Part shown: positions 31,484 to 42,645 of the stretch, piece after piece
Position numbering within the stretch: the stretch's first letter is position 1
How the letters are laid out: every line of letters starts with the position of its first letter
Assembly (NCBI RefSeq): GCF_910596095.1
Contig: NC_056535.1
Location: 5,861,001-5,925,000 of the forward strand
Source of the DNA: Thunnus maccoyii
Taxonomy: Eukaryota > Chordata > Actinopteri > Scombriformes > Scombridae
Direction of reading: 5' to 3'
Length of the DNA stretch: 64,000 nucleotides
Notes under the pieces: generated by a model
Databases searched by the model: none
Seen by the model: the letters and a program-made list of their open reading frames with translations, nothing else
What the model was told of the DNA's origin: nothing
Made by a program: the position numbers and the translations under genes

Positions 31484-32872
31484 ACAGTCAGCGGCAGAAT
31501 TTCAGTCTTATTATTATTGGATCTCAGTGCTGCATTCAACACGGTCGGCCACAACATATTATTAGACCAACTGGAAAACTGGGTGGGACTTTCTGGCACA
31601 GTACTAAACTCAACTGAATCCTACTTAAAGGGCAGGGATTACTTTGTGTCTATAGGTCTGAGTGACAAAAATGGTGTGGCATTCCCCAAGGCTCCATTCT
31701 GGGGCCTCTTCTGTTCAACATCTACATGCTTCCACTTGCACAGATTATGGAAAACAACAAATTATGTATAATTATGCAGATAACACACAAATTAAAAAAT
31801 GTATTTTATTTAACTATATCACCAAGGGACTATAATCCCATACAAGCGCTGAGTAAGTGCATTGAACAAATCAATGATTTGGATGTGCCAGAATTTTCTT
31901 CAATAAAACAAATATAAAACTGAGGTAATTATTTTTGGAGCCAAGGAAGAACAATTAAAAGCCAGCACTCAGCGTCAATCGATAAAAACCAAGCCAGAAA
32001 TCTTGGTGTAGTCATGGTCTCAGACCTGAATTTCAACAGCCACATTAAGATAATTACAAAGTCAGCCTACTATCACCTGAAGAATATATCAAGGATTAAA
32101 GGACTTATGTCTCAGCAGGATTTTGGGAAAATGTGTCCAAGCATTTATCTTCAGTAGACTCAACTACTGTAATGTTGTCTTCACAGGGCTCCCTAAAAAA
32201 TCGATCAGACAGCTGCAGCTGATTCAGAACACTGCTGCTCAAGTCCTTAGTAAGACCAAGAAAGTGGATCATATCACTCCAGTTCTCAGATCTTTACACT
32301 GGCTGCCTGTTTGTTAAACAATTGATTTTAGAATACTGCTGTTAGTTTATAAAGCACTGAATGGTTTAGGGCCAAAATACATTTCTGATCTTCTGCTACG
32401 TTATGAACCATCCAGACCTCTCAGGTCGTCTGAGACAGGTCTGCTTTCTGTCTCCAGAGTCAAAACTACTAACTACTAAACATGGAGAGGCAGCTTTCAG
32501 TTTTTATGCTCCACATATCTGGAACAAGCTCCCAGAAAACTGCAGGTCTGCTACAACTCTCAGTTCTTTTAAATCAAGGCTAAAGACTTTTCTGTTTGCT
32601 GCTGCCTTTATTAAATCAAATTTGAGGCCTTTGATTAATATCTTACACTACACTGTAACTTTTACTCTCCTGTTTTATCTGTCTTACTCTATTTTAACTT
32701 ATTTTTATTTCCACTTTAACGTTTTTTAATTGTATTGAATGTCTTTTTATATTGCTTTATGTTGCTTTTACATTCTGTCTTGATGCCTTTTATGTTTTAT
32801 GTAGAGCACTTTGAATGCTTTGTTGTTGAAAAGTGCTAAACAAATAAACCTGCTTTGCCTTGCCTAAGGGTG
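31484..32872 (+). mobile_element. 5'-truncated L2-type LINE, decayed
   Basis: Reverse-transcriptase pieces appear in order in shifting frames: LLDLSAAFNTVGHNILLDQL (31510-31580), the GAKEEQ region near 31940, FIFSRLNYCNVVFTGLPKKS (32145-32210), LRSLHWLPVC (32285-32317) and FSFYAPHIWNKLPENCRSA (32498-32550). The DLSAAFDT..H motif and APHIWNKLP tail are typical of fish L2 elements. The 3' end is a TAAACAAATAAA run and a TGCCTTGCCT-type tail near 32850-32870. The copy has several frameshifts and stops and lacks the endonuclease part. Confidence 0.85.
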
Positions 32873-32879
32873 TAAGAAA

Positions 32880-33600
32880 AACCATCCTGATAATCAGTTG
32901 CACTGTCACATGCTATTAATACACAAAAGGTTGAGTTTCTCTGTATAGAAATCTACTGCACTTTGACTGGGATTTTGATACTATTTTGACAGCATCCACT
33001 GTTAATTGCTTTTGAGTTTACTAATTATACTAACTACTACTTCTACTAATTTAATTGCTTCTCATAGAGCTGCTGGCAGGTCCAATGTGCAGCCAGATAC
33101 AAACAAATAACTAACAGCGCACTATGACGATGTTTTCATGTTTCACAAGAGGAAGTTAATTCTTTGTGGGGACTGTGTGTGATATGATGCTGTGTTAACC
33201 TGGGAGGCAAATGTAGGCTAATTTACAACCAGCAGGGGGATGCTTCAAGGTCTTGCTCCAGAATTCACAGAAGAAGCAATCACACATGCTTCGTGCTCTG
33301 TTGTGCATGTTTATAAAAGAAAAAAAGTGTTTCTGTCAAAGTGAGTCATTCTTTTTAGTTTTTGTGAAATTAATTAGCTTAATTACTGTATTCAAGTTTA
33401 AGGGGCGAGCTGAATGTTGGCTAATTGCCAGGCAACTGTTGCTATGTCTGTTATATTCAAACCTGCTCTTTGACTAAAACAATTTGAATGAAGATGTAAA
33501 CCCACACAGGTTTCACTTATGTCTGCTGATTAGACCTCTCAGGACTGTGTGGAAGTGTACAGACTTACAGAACTCATAGAAAAAAGAAAAATGTTAAATC
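32880..33600. other. Intergenic, nothing recognised
   Basis: AT-rich, no supportable feature. Confidence 0.4.
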
Positions 33601-33689
33601 ATCATCATCAGTGGATGTAGTTGGGTCAGTTGGTAGTTTAGAATCTGTTTTAAATGATAACCATTTTTCTTTTCTGGGGGTGGAGTGGG

Positions 33690-34049
33690 GAGGTGTTGAA
33701 GGGCGCCGGTTCCCCTCAAGGCTGCATCCTTTCTCTACTTCTCTTCTCCCTTTATACCAACAGCTGTACCTCCAACTTGGAACTCAGCACTCTAAAGACA
33801 ATGGAGATGGTTGTGCACTTCAGAAAAAACACAGCCCCACCGGCCCCCATCACCCTATGTGACTCCCCAGTCGACACTGTGGAGTCCTTCTGCTTCCTGG
33901 GCACCAGTATCACCCAGGACCTCAAGTGGGGGCAGAACATCAACAGCCTCACCAAGAAGGCTCAGCAGAGGATGTACTTCCTACGGCTGCTGAAGAAGTT
34001 CAACCTGCAAAAGTCAGTGATGATACTAATAATACTCTGCCATCATTGA
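33690..34049 (+). mobile_element. Reverse-transcriptase fragment of a Rex/CR1-like LINE with internal deletion
   Basis: GSPQGCILSLLLFSLYTNSC is the RT motif normally written PQGC.LSPLLF.LYTN. It is followed almost at once by LELSTLKTMEMVVHFRKN and VESFCFLGTSITQDLKWG. The missing segment between them normally holds the FADDT catalytic box, so the active site is deleted. KKAQQRMYFLRLLKKFNL closes the fragment. Confidence 0.75.
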
Positions 34050-37000
34050 GTCTATCCTATTTTTCTTTTCATACTCTGAAAGGGAAAATCAATATGTAGG
34101 ATGCATCATTGATGTGCAGCATATCTTCAATGTGTGGACGTCTGTAGTTGATGAGGTGAAAATCACTCATGACAGTCTCAAATAACTGCATCCTTATAGG
34201 GTCAGACCTCTTATGTAGTACTTATTTGATTATATAGCAATAATTTTTCGGTTTTATTCATTTATTTGTATATTTTTTAATGTAATGTATTTTGTTCGCT
34301 ACAAGAACAATTTGCTACTAGATATTGTTTTGGTTTTGAGGTTATAGGGTAGAGAAGTGGTGGTGAGGGTGGAAAGTAGGGTGGTTATCAAATGCTGCCA
34401 TGGTGGGAACTGAGTTAGTGGACCTACAACATATGCTGATACATGGCTGTGTGAAATTGTTTTGCTGCACCTTCATGATGTGTTTGTTTGAAGAGTAACT
34501 TGGCACTGAGGTGTAGATCATGGATATATGTCTGTTGAACCCAATATTGCAGCTGGGTGTGGTCAGGTGCTGTGATGTAGCTTGGTACTATAGTGCCACA
34601 GTACAGTGGAAAATGCATGTTGTCAGTATTTGGCAGTGTAAGCAGGATAATTAGATCTTTTAAGAATGTAGTAAAAGCAATGAAATTTTGATCACAAAAT
34701 ACTTAATATTTGATGTTATTTAAGATAAGATTAGGTTAAATTAAATTTAGCAGTTGCCAAGAAATTTAGGCTGTTGCAGAAGTAGGGTTCAGCAAGAACC
34801 ATGACAATATATCTGTGCCAATAGAGCAAAAAATAAGCAATAAAAGCAATAAAGTCCAATAAAACAACAAACTTATATACAAATATATGCTGGCAACAAT
34901 TTGAATTTGAAAAGAGATATGGATTATTAACATGAATTTGAATTTGTTGGTCAGATGTGTAAAATATGAGCTCTGTCCATCTGTTCACATGTTGTCAGGA
35001 CATGGAACAAGAAGAAGAAGTGCCATATGTGACATTTGATGCGCATATATGTCCATACATCCAGAAGTGTCATCATGAAACCAACTCATATAACTACAGG
35101 TGGATGTTTGTTTTCCAGAGTGACACCAGAGAGCATGTCAGTTCATTCACACAGACACTGCATCTGCAATCCCTCTCACTTGTTGGGGCCATTCGGACTC
35201 ACAGCGTTGTGAAGCCTGATCTCGTACACCTTAAGGGGGGATGAAACAGAGGCTCAAGATGCTCTGCAGCTTACCACTGAGGAGGTGGAAGTGTAGTCCA
35301 AAGAGGAGTTCAGACAGAGTTCAGTTTCATCCTCATGCTCTCCTCTGCTAATGCCTCCAAGCTGTCCACACTTCCGACCTACAACAGAGAGAACCCTTTT
35401 CCTTTTTGTCTTTACCAGTGAGTTTAACTCATCCTGCCTGCCTGGAGCGTGTACACACCACCGCTATGAAGAACAAGGAGGTTTGTCCTGGCAAACAACT
35501 GAATTTTAAATATGGGTTCTGAATTTGTATGATCACTGAAATTCAATGTTGGTACAGCAATCTGACCTTTTAAATATTCTGTTGCAAGTTAATCATAAAA
35601 GTTTTAAATGTATGCCTTGTGCAATATATTTTTTATAAACTTAAATCATTTAAAAAAAAAATTAAAATATGGATTGACATACATTTTGAATTTGTCACAT
35701 ACATTGTGGCTTTTTATTTCATTCCAGTTATAAAGGTCAAGCTGTTGTTCCTCCTGAATCAGTTCTGATGTTTTTTTTTTTCAAACATAGAGAGGTAGTG
35801 CACTCCTGCCTCCCTGAGGCTTAAGGCAGCATGGCACCAAACTGTATCAGTGTTCAAACCCAGGATATCAAACCTGCTTGAGTGGCAGCACCACTGCATA
35901 GGTTGAGATATACTGCTTGACTCAGCAGAGCTGTTGTGCCCCTTTAACAGCATAGTGTTTTGCTACAATGTGATTTAGAAAAAAAAAGGAAAAAGAAAAG
36001 AAAAGCAACCACAATTGCTGTCGGCTTTTCTAGGATCTGCTGAGAAAATCCCCCTAATATTTTGTTTTCATGGCCCTCAGGCCCCTCCACGCTGTTCTTA
36101 AAACAAAGATCCTTTTCATTTTGATAAGCCATACAACAAGAGGAGCATTTTAGTACATTTTTCATCTCCAAAATGATACTAGTGTTTAGTGTTTTTCAGT
36201 ATTGCACTGTAAAACAGTAAAGGATTCCTGCATATACAGTAGGTAAGTTGAAATTTCAGTGTAATTGTATTTTGCTCAAAGTGGGGTGTGGAAATAGAGG
36301 CTAATCTGTGAGTGTGTGTGTGTGGTGCTCTCATTTCATTTGATGCCTGCCTGAATTTGCCTCATTCAGTACATACTAATAATAATAATAGTATATGAGA
36401 AAGCAAACTACAGAAATTATTAAAAAATGATTGATTGTTTCCAAAGTCCAATACTCAAACATGTGATATCATCAAAGTGTTGAATCTAAAGTTGCTGAGC
36501 ACAGAAAGAATAAAAGGACTGTGGGACTATACTGATATACAGTATAGTCCTATATATGTAATATAGGGTTTAGCAGAGACTAGATGCAAAACTCATATTC
36601 CTAATAAGCTGTTGACTTGTGTACCCTGCTAAAATATTGACCAACAGGAGAAAAAATAGTAGACCATGGAAAATGATAAAAACAATTTTCTTGCTTTCCA
36701 GAAATCAATATATTAAAATAAATAAAGAGCGAGTTTATAGAGTGGAGTATATTTGTGCCTGTTTGAGGCAAGCTCCTGCTGCAGCGTGCTGCCAAACCAG
36801 CTGCAAATGTTGAATTGGGGGATTCATAAAATGAAAAATTGGAAGCAGCTTATTTGGGCCGATATAAAAGTGCACACGCTAAAAATATTTAGCAATTGTA
36901 AGTTGGGTCACTTAGAAAAAACTTATTTTGCTGGGTATTTTTTCTTGCCATGAACCCATTTTGTTGTAAAGGTAAACCAAGGACATGAGACTCTGGAAAT

Positions 37001-37875
37001 GCTCTGGCGGTCAAGTAATGGGCTGACACAGATGGCCTAAGCACCCTGTGGTCACACTGTGGGCAAATTCATTACTCTTTCCTTGAGGATGGAAGAGCTT
37101 CAAGGACATTCTTCCATTTATATCAGAACAGCAGAAAACATTTTTTTCTAAACATAAGTAGCTTTTCTGTGCTGTGTGTTTACATTCAATTCACATAAAA
37201 AAAATCCAACAAAAAACCCCCACAACTATATGGAACTTTGTCAGGCCAACAGTAAATGTTTGACCATGTATGACCAGTATAACATCTTCCCTGCAAGAAT
37301 ATGATACAGAAAGACACATTTCCATGTTTGATTGCATGATCAATGTTTGATTAACAACTAGGTGTAGAGGTAAACACCGGTTAAATGAGGAGTTTCTAGT
37401 TGTACATCTCCTTTGGTAACCTCTTACATTAATGACTCCAAGTTACAATGAGAATTAATTTAAACTGTATCCTCAAATCATGCAGCGGGGCATCAGTAAA
37501 CTACACACAGCAGGCTCATGATTACCACCCAGGTCTTTGATAGCTCCACAACAAAAAATACCAAAAGAACAGTTTGAACATGGATGAATCTGGCTTTCTC
37601 TAAGCAGGATGTCTGCTCACTGCTGTGCAGGAGACAGTTTGAATCGATAGTTAATGTTTCAAATCTTAATTACGTGTTTGTGTCAAAGACCGCCTATCAC
37701 TCAATATGTAGATGTTGGTACATTTTCCTCTGCTTTAAGCCCAGTGTATGAACAAGCCTGATGAGGCCAGTGTATTCTTACATAACACGAAGAGTCTACA
37801 GTCATACTAGCAGCTCTGTGAGGCTGCAGCGCTGCTTTGAGCCTAACGTCAGCATGCTAGCATGTTCAAAATGAC
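34050..37875. other. Intergenic stretch without a recognised gene
   Basis: The stretch 34966-35244 stays open on the + strand and a second frame near 35245-35295 reads DETEAQDALQLTTEEVEV before a stop. It is mildly protein-like but matches no family I know. A perfect 11-bp inverted repeat (GGACTATACTG) lies near 36520-36550. Otherwise nothing stands out. Confidence 0.35.
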
Positions 37876-38990
37876 GGAGTCATTCCTATGTTCCCAGGGT
37901 CCTATGTTCCCCAGCTCTACAAAGCACATTATGGGAACCTGAAAAAGACGTTCCCCAGCACAGCTATATGGCTCTCAATATAATAGGCCAACACTTGAGA
38001 AAACTTATCAAATGGTTGAGGTCATAGAATCAACAAAGCTTAGTGCTTCTTTAGTTGAAAACTAGCCTACTATACATGTTTTTGAATCTAAAAAACATGA
38101 CATCATGACATAAGGTTAGGGTTAGGCTTGCCTCCAGGACCCCTTGGGGCCCCATTGGAGGGCTCCAGGAAGCCCCTGATGGGTCTCTTTCCCCCCTCAT
38201 GCCCCTGGCTTGCCTCCGTGTTAACAGAATATTGAACTGGGGAACATAGGACCCTGGGAAAATAGAATACACTCTCCATAATGACAATGCTAACATGCTG
38301 ATGATTAGTGCGTTAGCATGCTAACATTTGCAAATTAGCAGTAAACACAAAGTTAAGCTGAGTATGATGGGATGTCGTTAGTTTTGCCGTTTTTACAATT
38401 TCTTTTACAATTCATCTTGAGGGGGACACAAATATCTGTACCAGATTTTATGGTAATCCATCTGAGACATTTTACTCAAAACCACAAAATGAGATATTTT
38501 GCTGGATGAGGGAAAATTTTGACCTGCTGGTGTTGCTGGATGAAAAGTCAGAGGATCACCAAAGTCATTAAGGTTCCTCCTTTGGGCATGATGAATATCT
38601 GTACCAAATTTCACGGCAATCCATCAAATAGTTGCAGAGACATTTCACAAAAAAAAACCCCTCGAAATGTCAAACTTGCCTTGGTTAAGGTGCGTTCCAC
38701 ATAACTGCAAAATCCAAGCTGTTAACCTTTGTTGCGTGTCATACCCCTCTCTCTCTCCATGTTTCCGGTCTAGCTCTACACTGTGACTGTCACATAAAGG
38801 CAGAAAAGGCCATTAAAAAATCTTTAAAAAAAGATTCATGGTGGCGTAATGGTGGAAAATTCAGGGGAAGTTGGTAAGCTTCATCCTTTGAGGGCTATAA
38901 ATATCTGTACAATGCATGACAATCCATCCAATAGTTACATATTTCCGTCAGGGCCAAGGTGGTGGACCAACAGACTGTTTAATTTCCCTT
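37840..38990. repeat. Compound dispersed repeat with internal repeated units
   Basis: The stretch GCATGCTAACATTTGCAAATTAGC, then CTGTACCA...ATCCATC units at about 38439, 38610 and 38907, matches a repeat often seen in percomorph genomes. Each unit carries TGGCAATCCATC-like and GAGACATTT-like blocks. It ends at GTGGTGGACCAACAGAC. An unrelated 404-bp element interrupts its left part. No coding capacity. Confidence 0.6.
37876..38279. mobile_element. 404-bp inverted-repeat element nested in the compound repeat
   Basis: The left arm carries CCCAGGGTCCTATGTTCCCC and the right arm its exact complement; further outward the arms match more loosely from GGAG. The insertion is flanked by AATGAC on both sides (37870-37875 and 38280-38285), and removing it restores the host repeat. 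The interior is GC-rich with no open frame. Likely a non-autonomous DNA transposon. Confidence 0.7.
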
Positions 38991-39029
38991 TGGGATTAAT
39001 AAAGTATCTATCTATCTCTCTATCTATCT
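38975..39029 (+). repeat. LINE-type 3' tail with (TATC)n
   Basis: TTTGGGATTAATAAAGTATC leads into TATC units at 39004-39029. This form is the usual 3' terminus of Rex1/L2-class retrotransposons in fish. Confidence 0.6.
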
Positions 39030-40335
39030 TACTACTATGGCTAAAAGGTGAGTTGAGATTTAACAAGAATGCCCTCAAAGACTTGCAGCGTACTGCCATA
39101 TCAATATTTCTTCCCCATACTGTCTTTATCATTGTACCACCTTATATCTTATTGCACATTCAGGTCAGCCAATGCTGAGATAATAATGAGTGCTCTTTAA
39201 TAACGTACGACCCTGGTTACTTCTGTTCAGGGTTATTACCTTAATGGTATTCATATATAAAGAGAATGCTTTCACTGAGTGTGTTTTAAAGGGTATTAGT
39301 GCTGAATGTAGTGTATCTTTTATAATGCATATATGTGATATATTTAAAATGCAAGTTGCCCTTGCTTTATGTAGGTTAGTTAATATTTTAACACTTGCTG
39401 TACACTTGCTGCCACATTAACATGAAACTAACTAACAAACTTTATCTGTATGTTTTTCTCTTGGCAGTGGTTATAATTCAGAATTAACCAGATGTGAGTA
39501 GCTCTCAGTTTCATCATTTGAAAACATCATGATTCATTCAAAAGGAAACTTTAACTGAGATGAGCCAAATCAAGGCTTTCTAATTCCAAATATTCAGACA
39601 TCAGTAAAGGGCATTGCAGGGACAGCAAATAGTGGAATTAAAAAAGTTGCTTTTCAGAATCATAAAAGAGCCTCTGCCTCATATTGACAGGCTTCCTCCC
39701 ACTGAGGTTGTAAACTGGTCAGTGCATCAGCCAGAGGAGAACTGCAGTGAATATCAATCAGGCAACTCTGTGCCAGCAGAGTGATAGCTGACCACACAGA
39801 GAGAGACATAAAGAAAGAGAGACTGGTAGGGGGTGGATTGATTTTTATTTTTTTAACAATCGAAAACAGTTTGGAATAACCCTGCCCTGTACAGAATCGA
39901 CTAACTTTCAGATTTGATAGTCTGCTATGTAAAGTTTTATAGCTAATACATAGATATATAAACAGTTATGCACATATAGATTAACATGGATTTTCTGGAC
40001 AACTGTTATAAAGAATATTCTCAGTTTTAATCCACGATCTGGTTGCAAGGCTCCACATTATGTCCCCTCAGTTTATCTTTAGTCATTTAACCCAGAGAGC
40101 CTTCAGCTGGTATTTGGGACAGAGGCCCTCAGTAGGAACTGAACTGTCAGTGTTTGACAGTACATCTGTGCAGATGTACTTTATGAAACACAGTAAGCCC
40201 AATGAGATTTACTGTATATTCCTTTCTGACCCTTAAAGAACATTTGAGCGAAGATATAATACCATCTTACACCTAAAAAGTTGAATTTATGAGCAGTAAT
40301 ATAATATAGTAATATAAATATATATATAAAGTAAT
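39030..40335. other. Intergenic, nothing recognised
   Basis: AT-rich with no supportable gene or repeat boundary. Confidence 0.4.
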
Positions 40336-40790
40336 ATATAGATAGATAGATAGATAGATGGATTCTTTATTGTCCTTCATGGAAATTTGTTACCACAGTC
40401 TCTACAGAGCCTCACATGAATACATAGATACATAAACACGGTGCTAATATACACAAGTTACAGTTACCAGGGTATTTTGTTTAGTAATGCTATGGCAGAG
40501 GGGGCAATACTCTTGCCATAACATTCCCTTTTCCAGGCCAGGGATCTGTATCTGTGACCAGATGGAAGCAATGTGAAGAATGGGTAGAGGGAGTACCTGG
40601 GGTCATGTACTATGTTGCGTGCTCTGTGTGCAATGACTTTGCTGTTGAGGTCTGAGAGGTTGGGGGTAGAGAGGCCAATAATTTTGGAGGCATTCTGTGT
40701 GATGTGCATGAGTTTGTTCCTATTGGAAGCAGTTAACATGGTGGAAAAACAGGGGGAACAGTAGAGGAGGATGGGTTGAATTATACTTTT
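40336..40790 (-). mobile_element. 3' end of a Rex1-like LINE
   Basis: On the minus strand a 91-residue open stretch (40464-40739) reads NRNKLMHITQNASKIIGL, then LLPSGHRYRSL and SIAPSAIALLNK, the C-terminal hallmark of Rex1/CR1-like reverse-transcriptase proteins. It is followed by AATAAAGAATCC and then a (TATC)n tail (GATA on the + strand, 40336-40361). Strongly 5' truncated. Confidence 0.8.
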
Positions 40791-41250
40791 AATAATGAAT
40801 TAATTAGTACTTTATTTTAATAATAAATAATTACTTTTAATAATATGCAACCCAAAGTTCTCAGGGGTTTTGCTGCTATTGCCTCACTTAGTCTGGTATG
40901 ACTAGTAGCTTATGGTGGTTATGGTCAGCTAATGTTAGTGAACTTTACGGAGATATTGCTGTTTAATTGACATTACTGAGTCAGTTTGTGGTATAGTAGT
41001 AATAAATATTTGTGATAAAATCCTTAAGCAAATACATTTTTGTCATGTGTGTTGGCTAAAGCCATTATTTTTATGTGATTGTAGAATAAATGGCAAAAAT
41101 GCCATAAAAGTTTTAGATTGCTTGAAAATTGGACAAGTGTATGTGCTGGTTTATGCTTATTCATGTCAGCGGCCCCAGGTCAGATCTAGTTTAACACTAC
41201 CACTGGGTAGCACCAAAGTCTGAAATTCTCAATTTCTAAACATTTTGGCT

Positions 41251-41725
41251 TTAAAGGAGACCTATTGTGCTCATTTGCAGCTCTTTATTTTATTTTGGTA
41301 CTCCACTAGAGTAGCTTTGCATGATTCACAGTTCAAAAAAATCCTTACTTATCTTATACTGATCCTTTATGCAGCTCCTCAGTTCAGCCTCTGTCTGAAA
41401 CAGGCTGTTTTAGCTCCTGTCTCTTTAAGGCCCCCCTTCAGATGAGCCCATTGTCTTGATTGGTTTACTTCCAGAAGCTATGTCAAAGCCAACTCTCAGC
41501 TGCTTGGGAAGCTATGTAGACAAACCATGAAACAAACTATAGTTGTAGGATTTCACTTCTTTTTCTTGCTCTTTACTCAAAATATCACCTTCTCAAATAC
41601 ATCTGTACATGTTTGAATCGGAATCTGATCTGCGATATGTGAGTAAACAATGTAAACAACACATGGAAAAACCCTAGCGGCAACCTTAGCAACCAAGGCT
41701 ATGGAATAGATGGCCATTTACATTT
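41251..41725 (+). repeat. Dispersed repeat starting TTAAAGGAGACC
   Basis: The left end is sharp (TTAAAGGAGACCTATTGTGC) and the body (CTCTGTCTGAAACAGGCTG, TGTCTCTTTAAGGCCCCC, GGCAACCTTAGCAACCAAGG) matches a repeat I know as common in teleosts. The right boundary is approximate. TTAA at the edge fits the same target preference as the elements near 11829 and 55663. Confidence 0.55.
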
Positions 41726-42275
41726 ACAACTTTTAGAGGTGGCATGATTGCATAAAGTCAATACAAAGACATAAGTTGATACAAATAGACACAAATTCTC
41801 CCAAAGACACAACAGCCTGAGTTGAAAATGGTTCAACTTGCAACTAAAAAGCACTTACCTGCAGCTTTATGACTCCAATTCATAAATATAGAAAGACAAC
41901 AGGAAAAGGAGAGATATGAGGAAAATACATTAAAAACACAAATTCCTGTTGAATTAAGAGATCATTTAAAACTGCATTAACTGATTTGTTTTTCAACCTA
42001 AAAATGCCTGTTGACTGCCACTCCAATGCAATTAAATTGTGAACTAGTAGAAAATAGGCTACATTCAGCTCTACTCCTACAGATATATTTTAAATATCCA
42101 AAGTATTTTACTTGTATCTTACTTAAAGCTGCATTACTGGCCACTTGGAGACAGTGGAACAAGCTAACAAACACAGCATTGACATTATCACCTTAAAAAA
42201 TAGCTTATTTACACATCCAGCAGATATGGAGCCACATTAGTGTTCATTTAGAGTCCTGTTTGTGCCACCTGGTAA

Positions 42276-42645
42276 ATGTAAGTCCAATATTTACTCTCCT
42301 TTTAGTCTTTTTGGACTCCACCAACACTTGACTGTCTGGCTCTTTCATATCTGTTAAATGCGTCACTGTGTTCACCAGCTAGTCACTAACTTTGTGTGCT
42401 GTTTGGTGCTGCATGGGCAGGTAGCGTACACTCAGCAGTGAAACTGAACCAAACAGTAAAGTTGTGGCCCATGAAACCAAAACAATGAGCTAAAAAACGC
42501 TGAAAAACTGTAGAGCGGAAGGGGATCTTCAGAGTCGGGTGTGAATTCTCTGTGGCTTTGTCACTCTGAGTGAACCCTTTCACATTTGTCCTTTGATCTA
42601 TGATATAAAAATATTGATAATAGTAGCTTTAAAGTCAGAGCTGTC
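42276..42645 (+). repeat. Dispersed repeat, copy 1 of 2 in this window
   Basis: Shares GTAAGTCCAATATT, CACCAGCTAG, AACCAAACAGTAAA, AACCAAAACAATGAGCT and the closing TAGCTTTAAA-type end with the stretch at 50975-51392, in the same order and orientation. Non-coding. Ends approximate. Confidence 0.75.
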
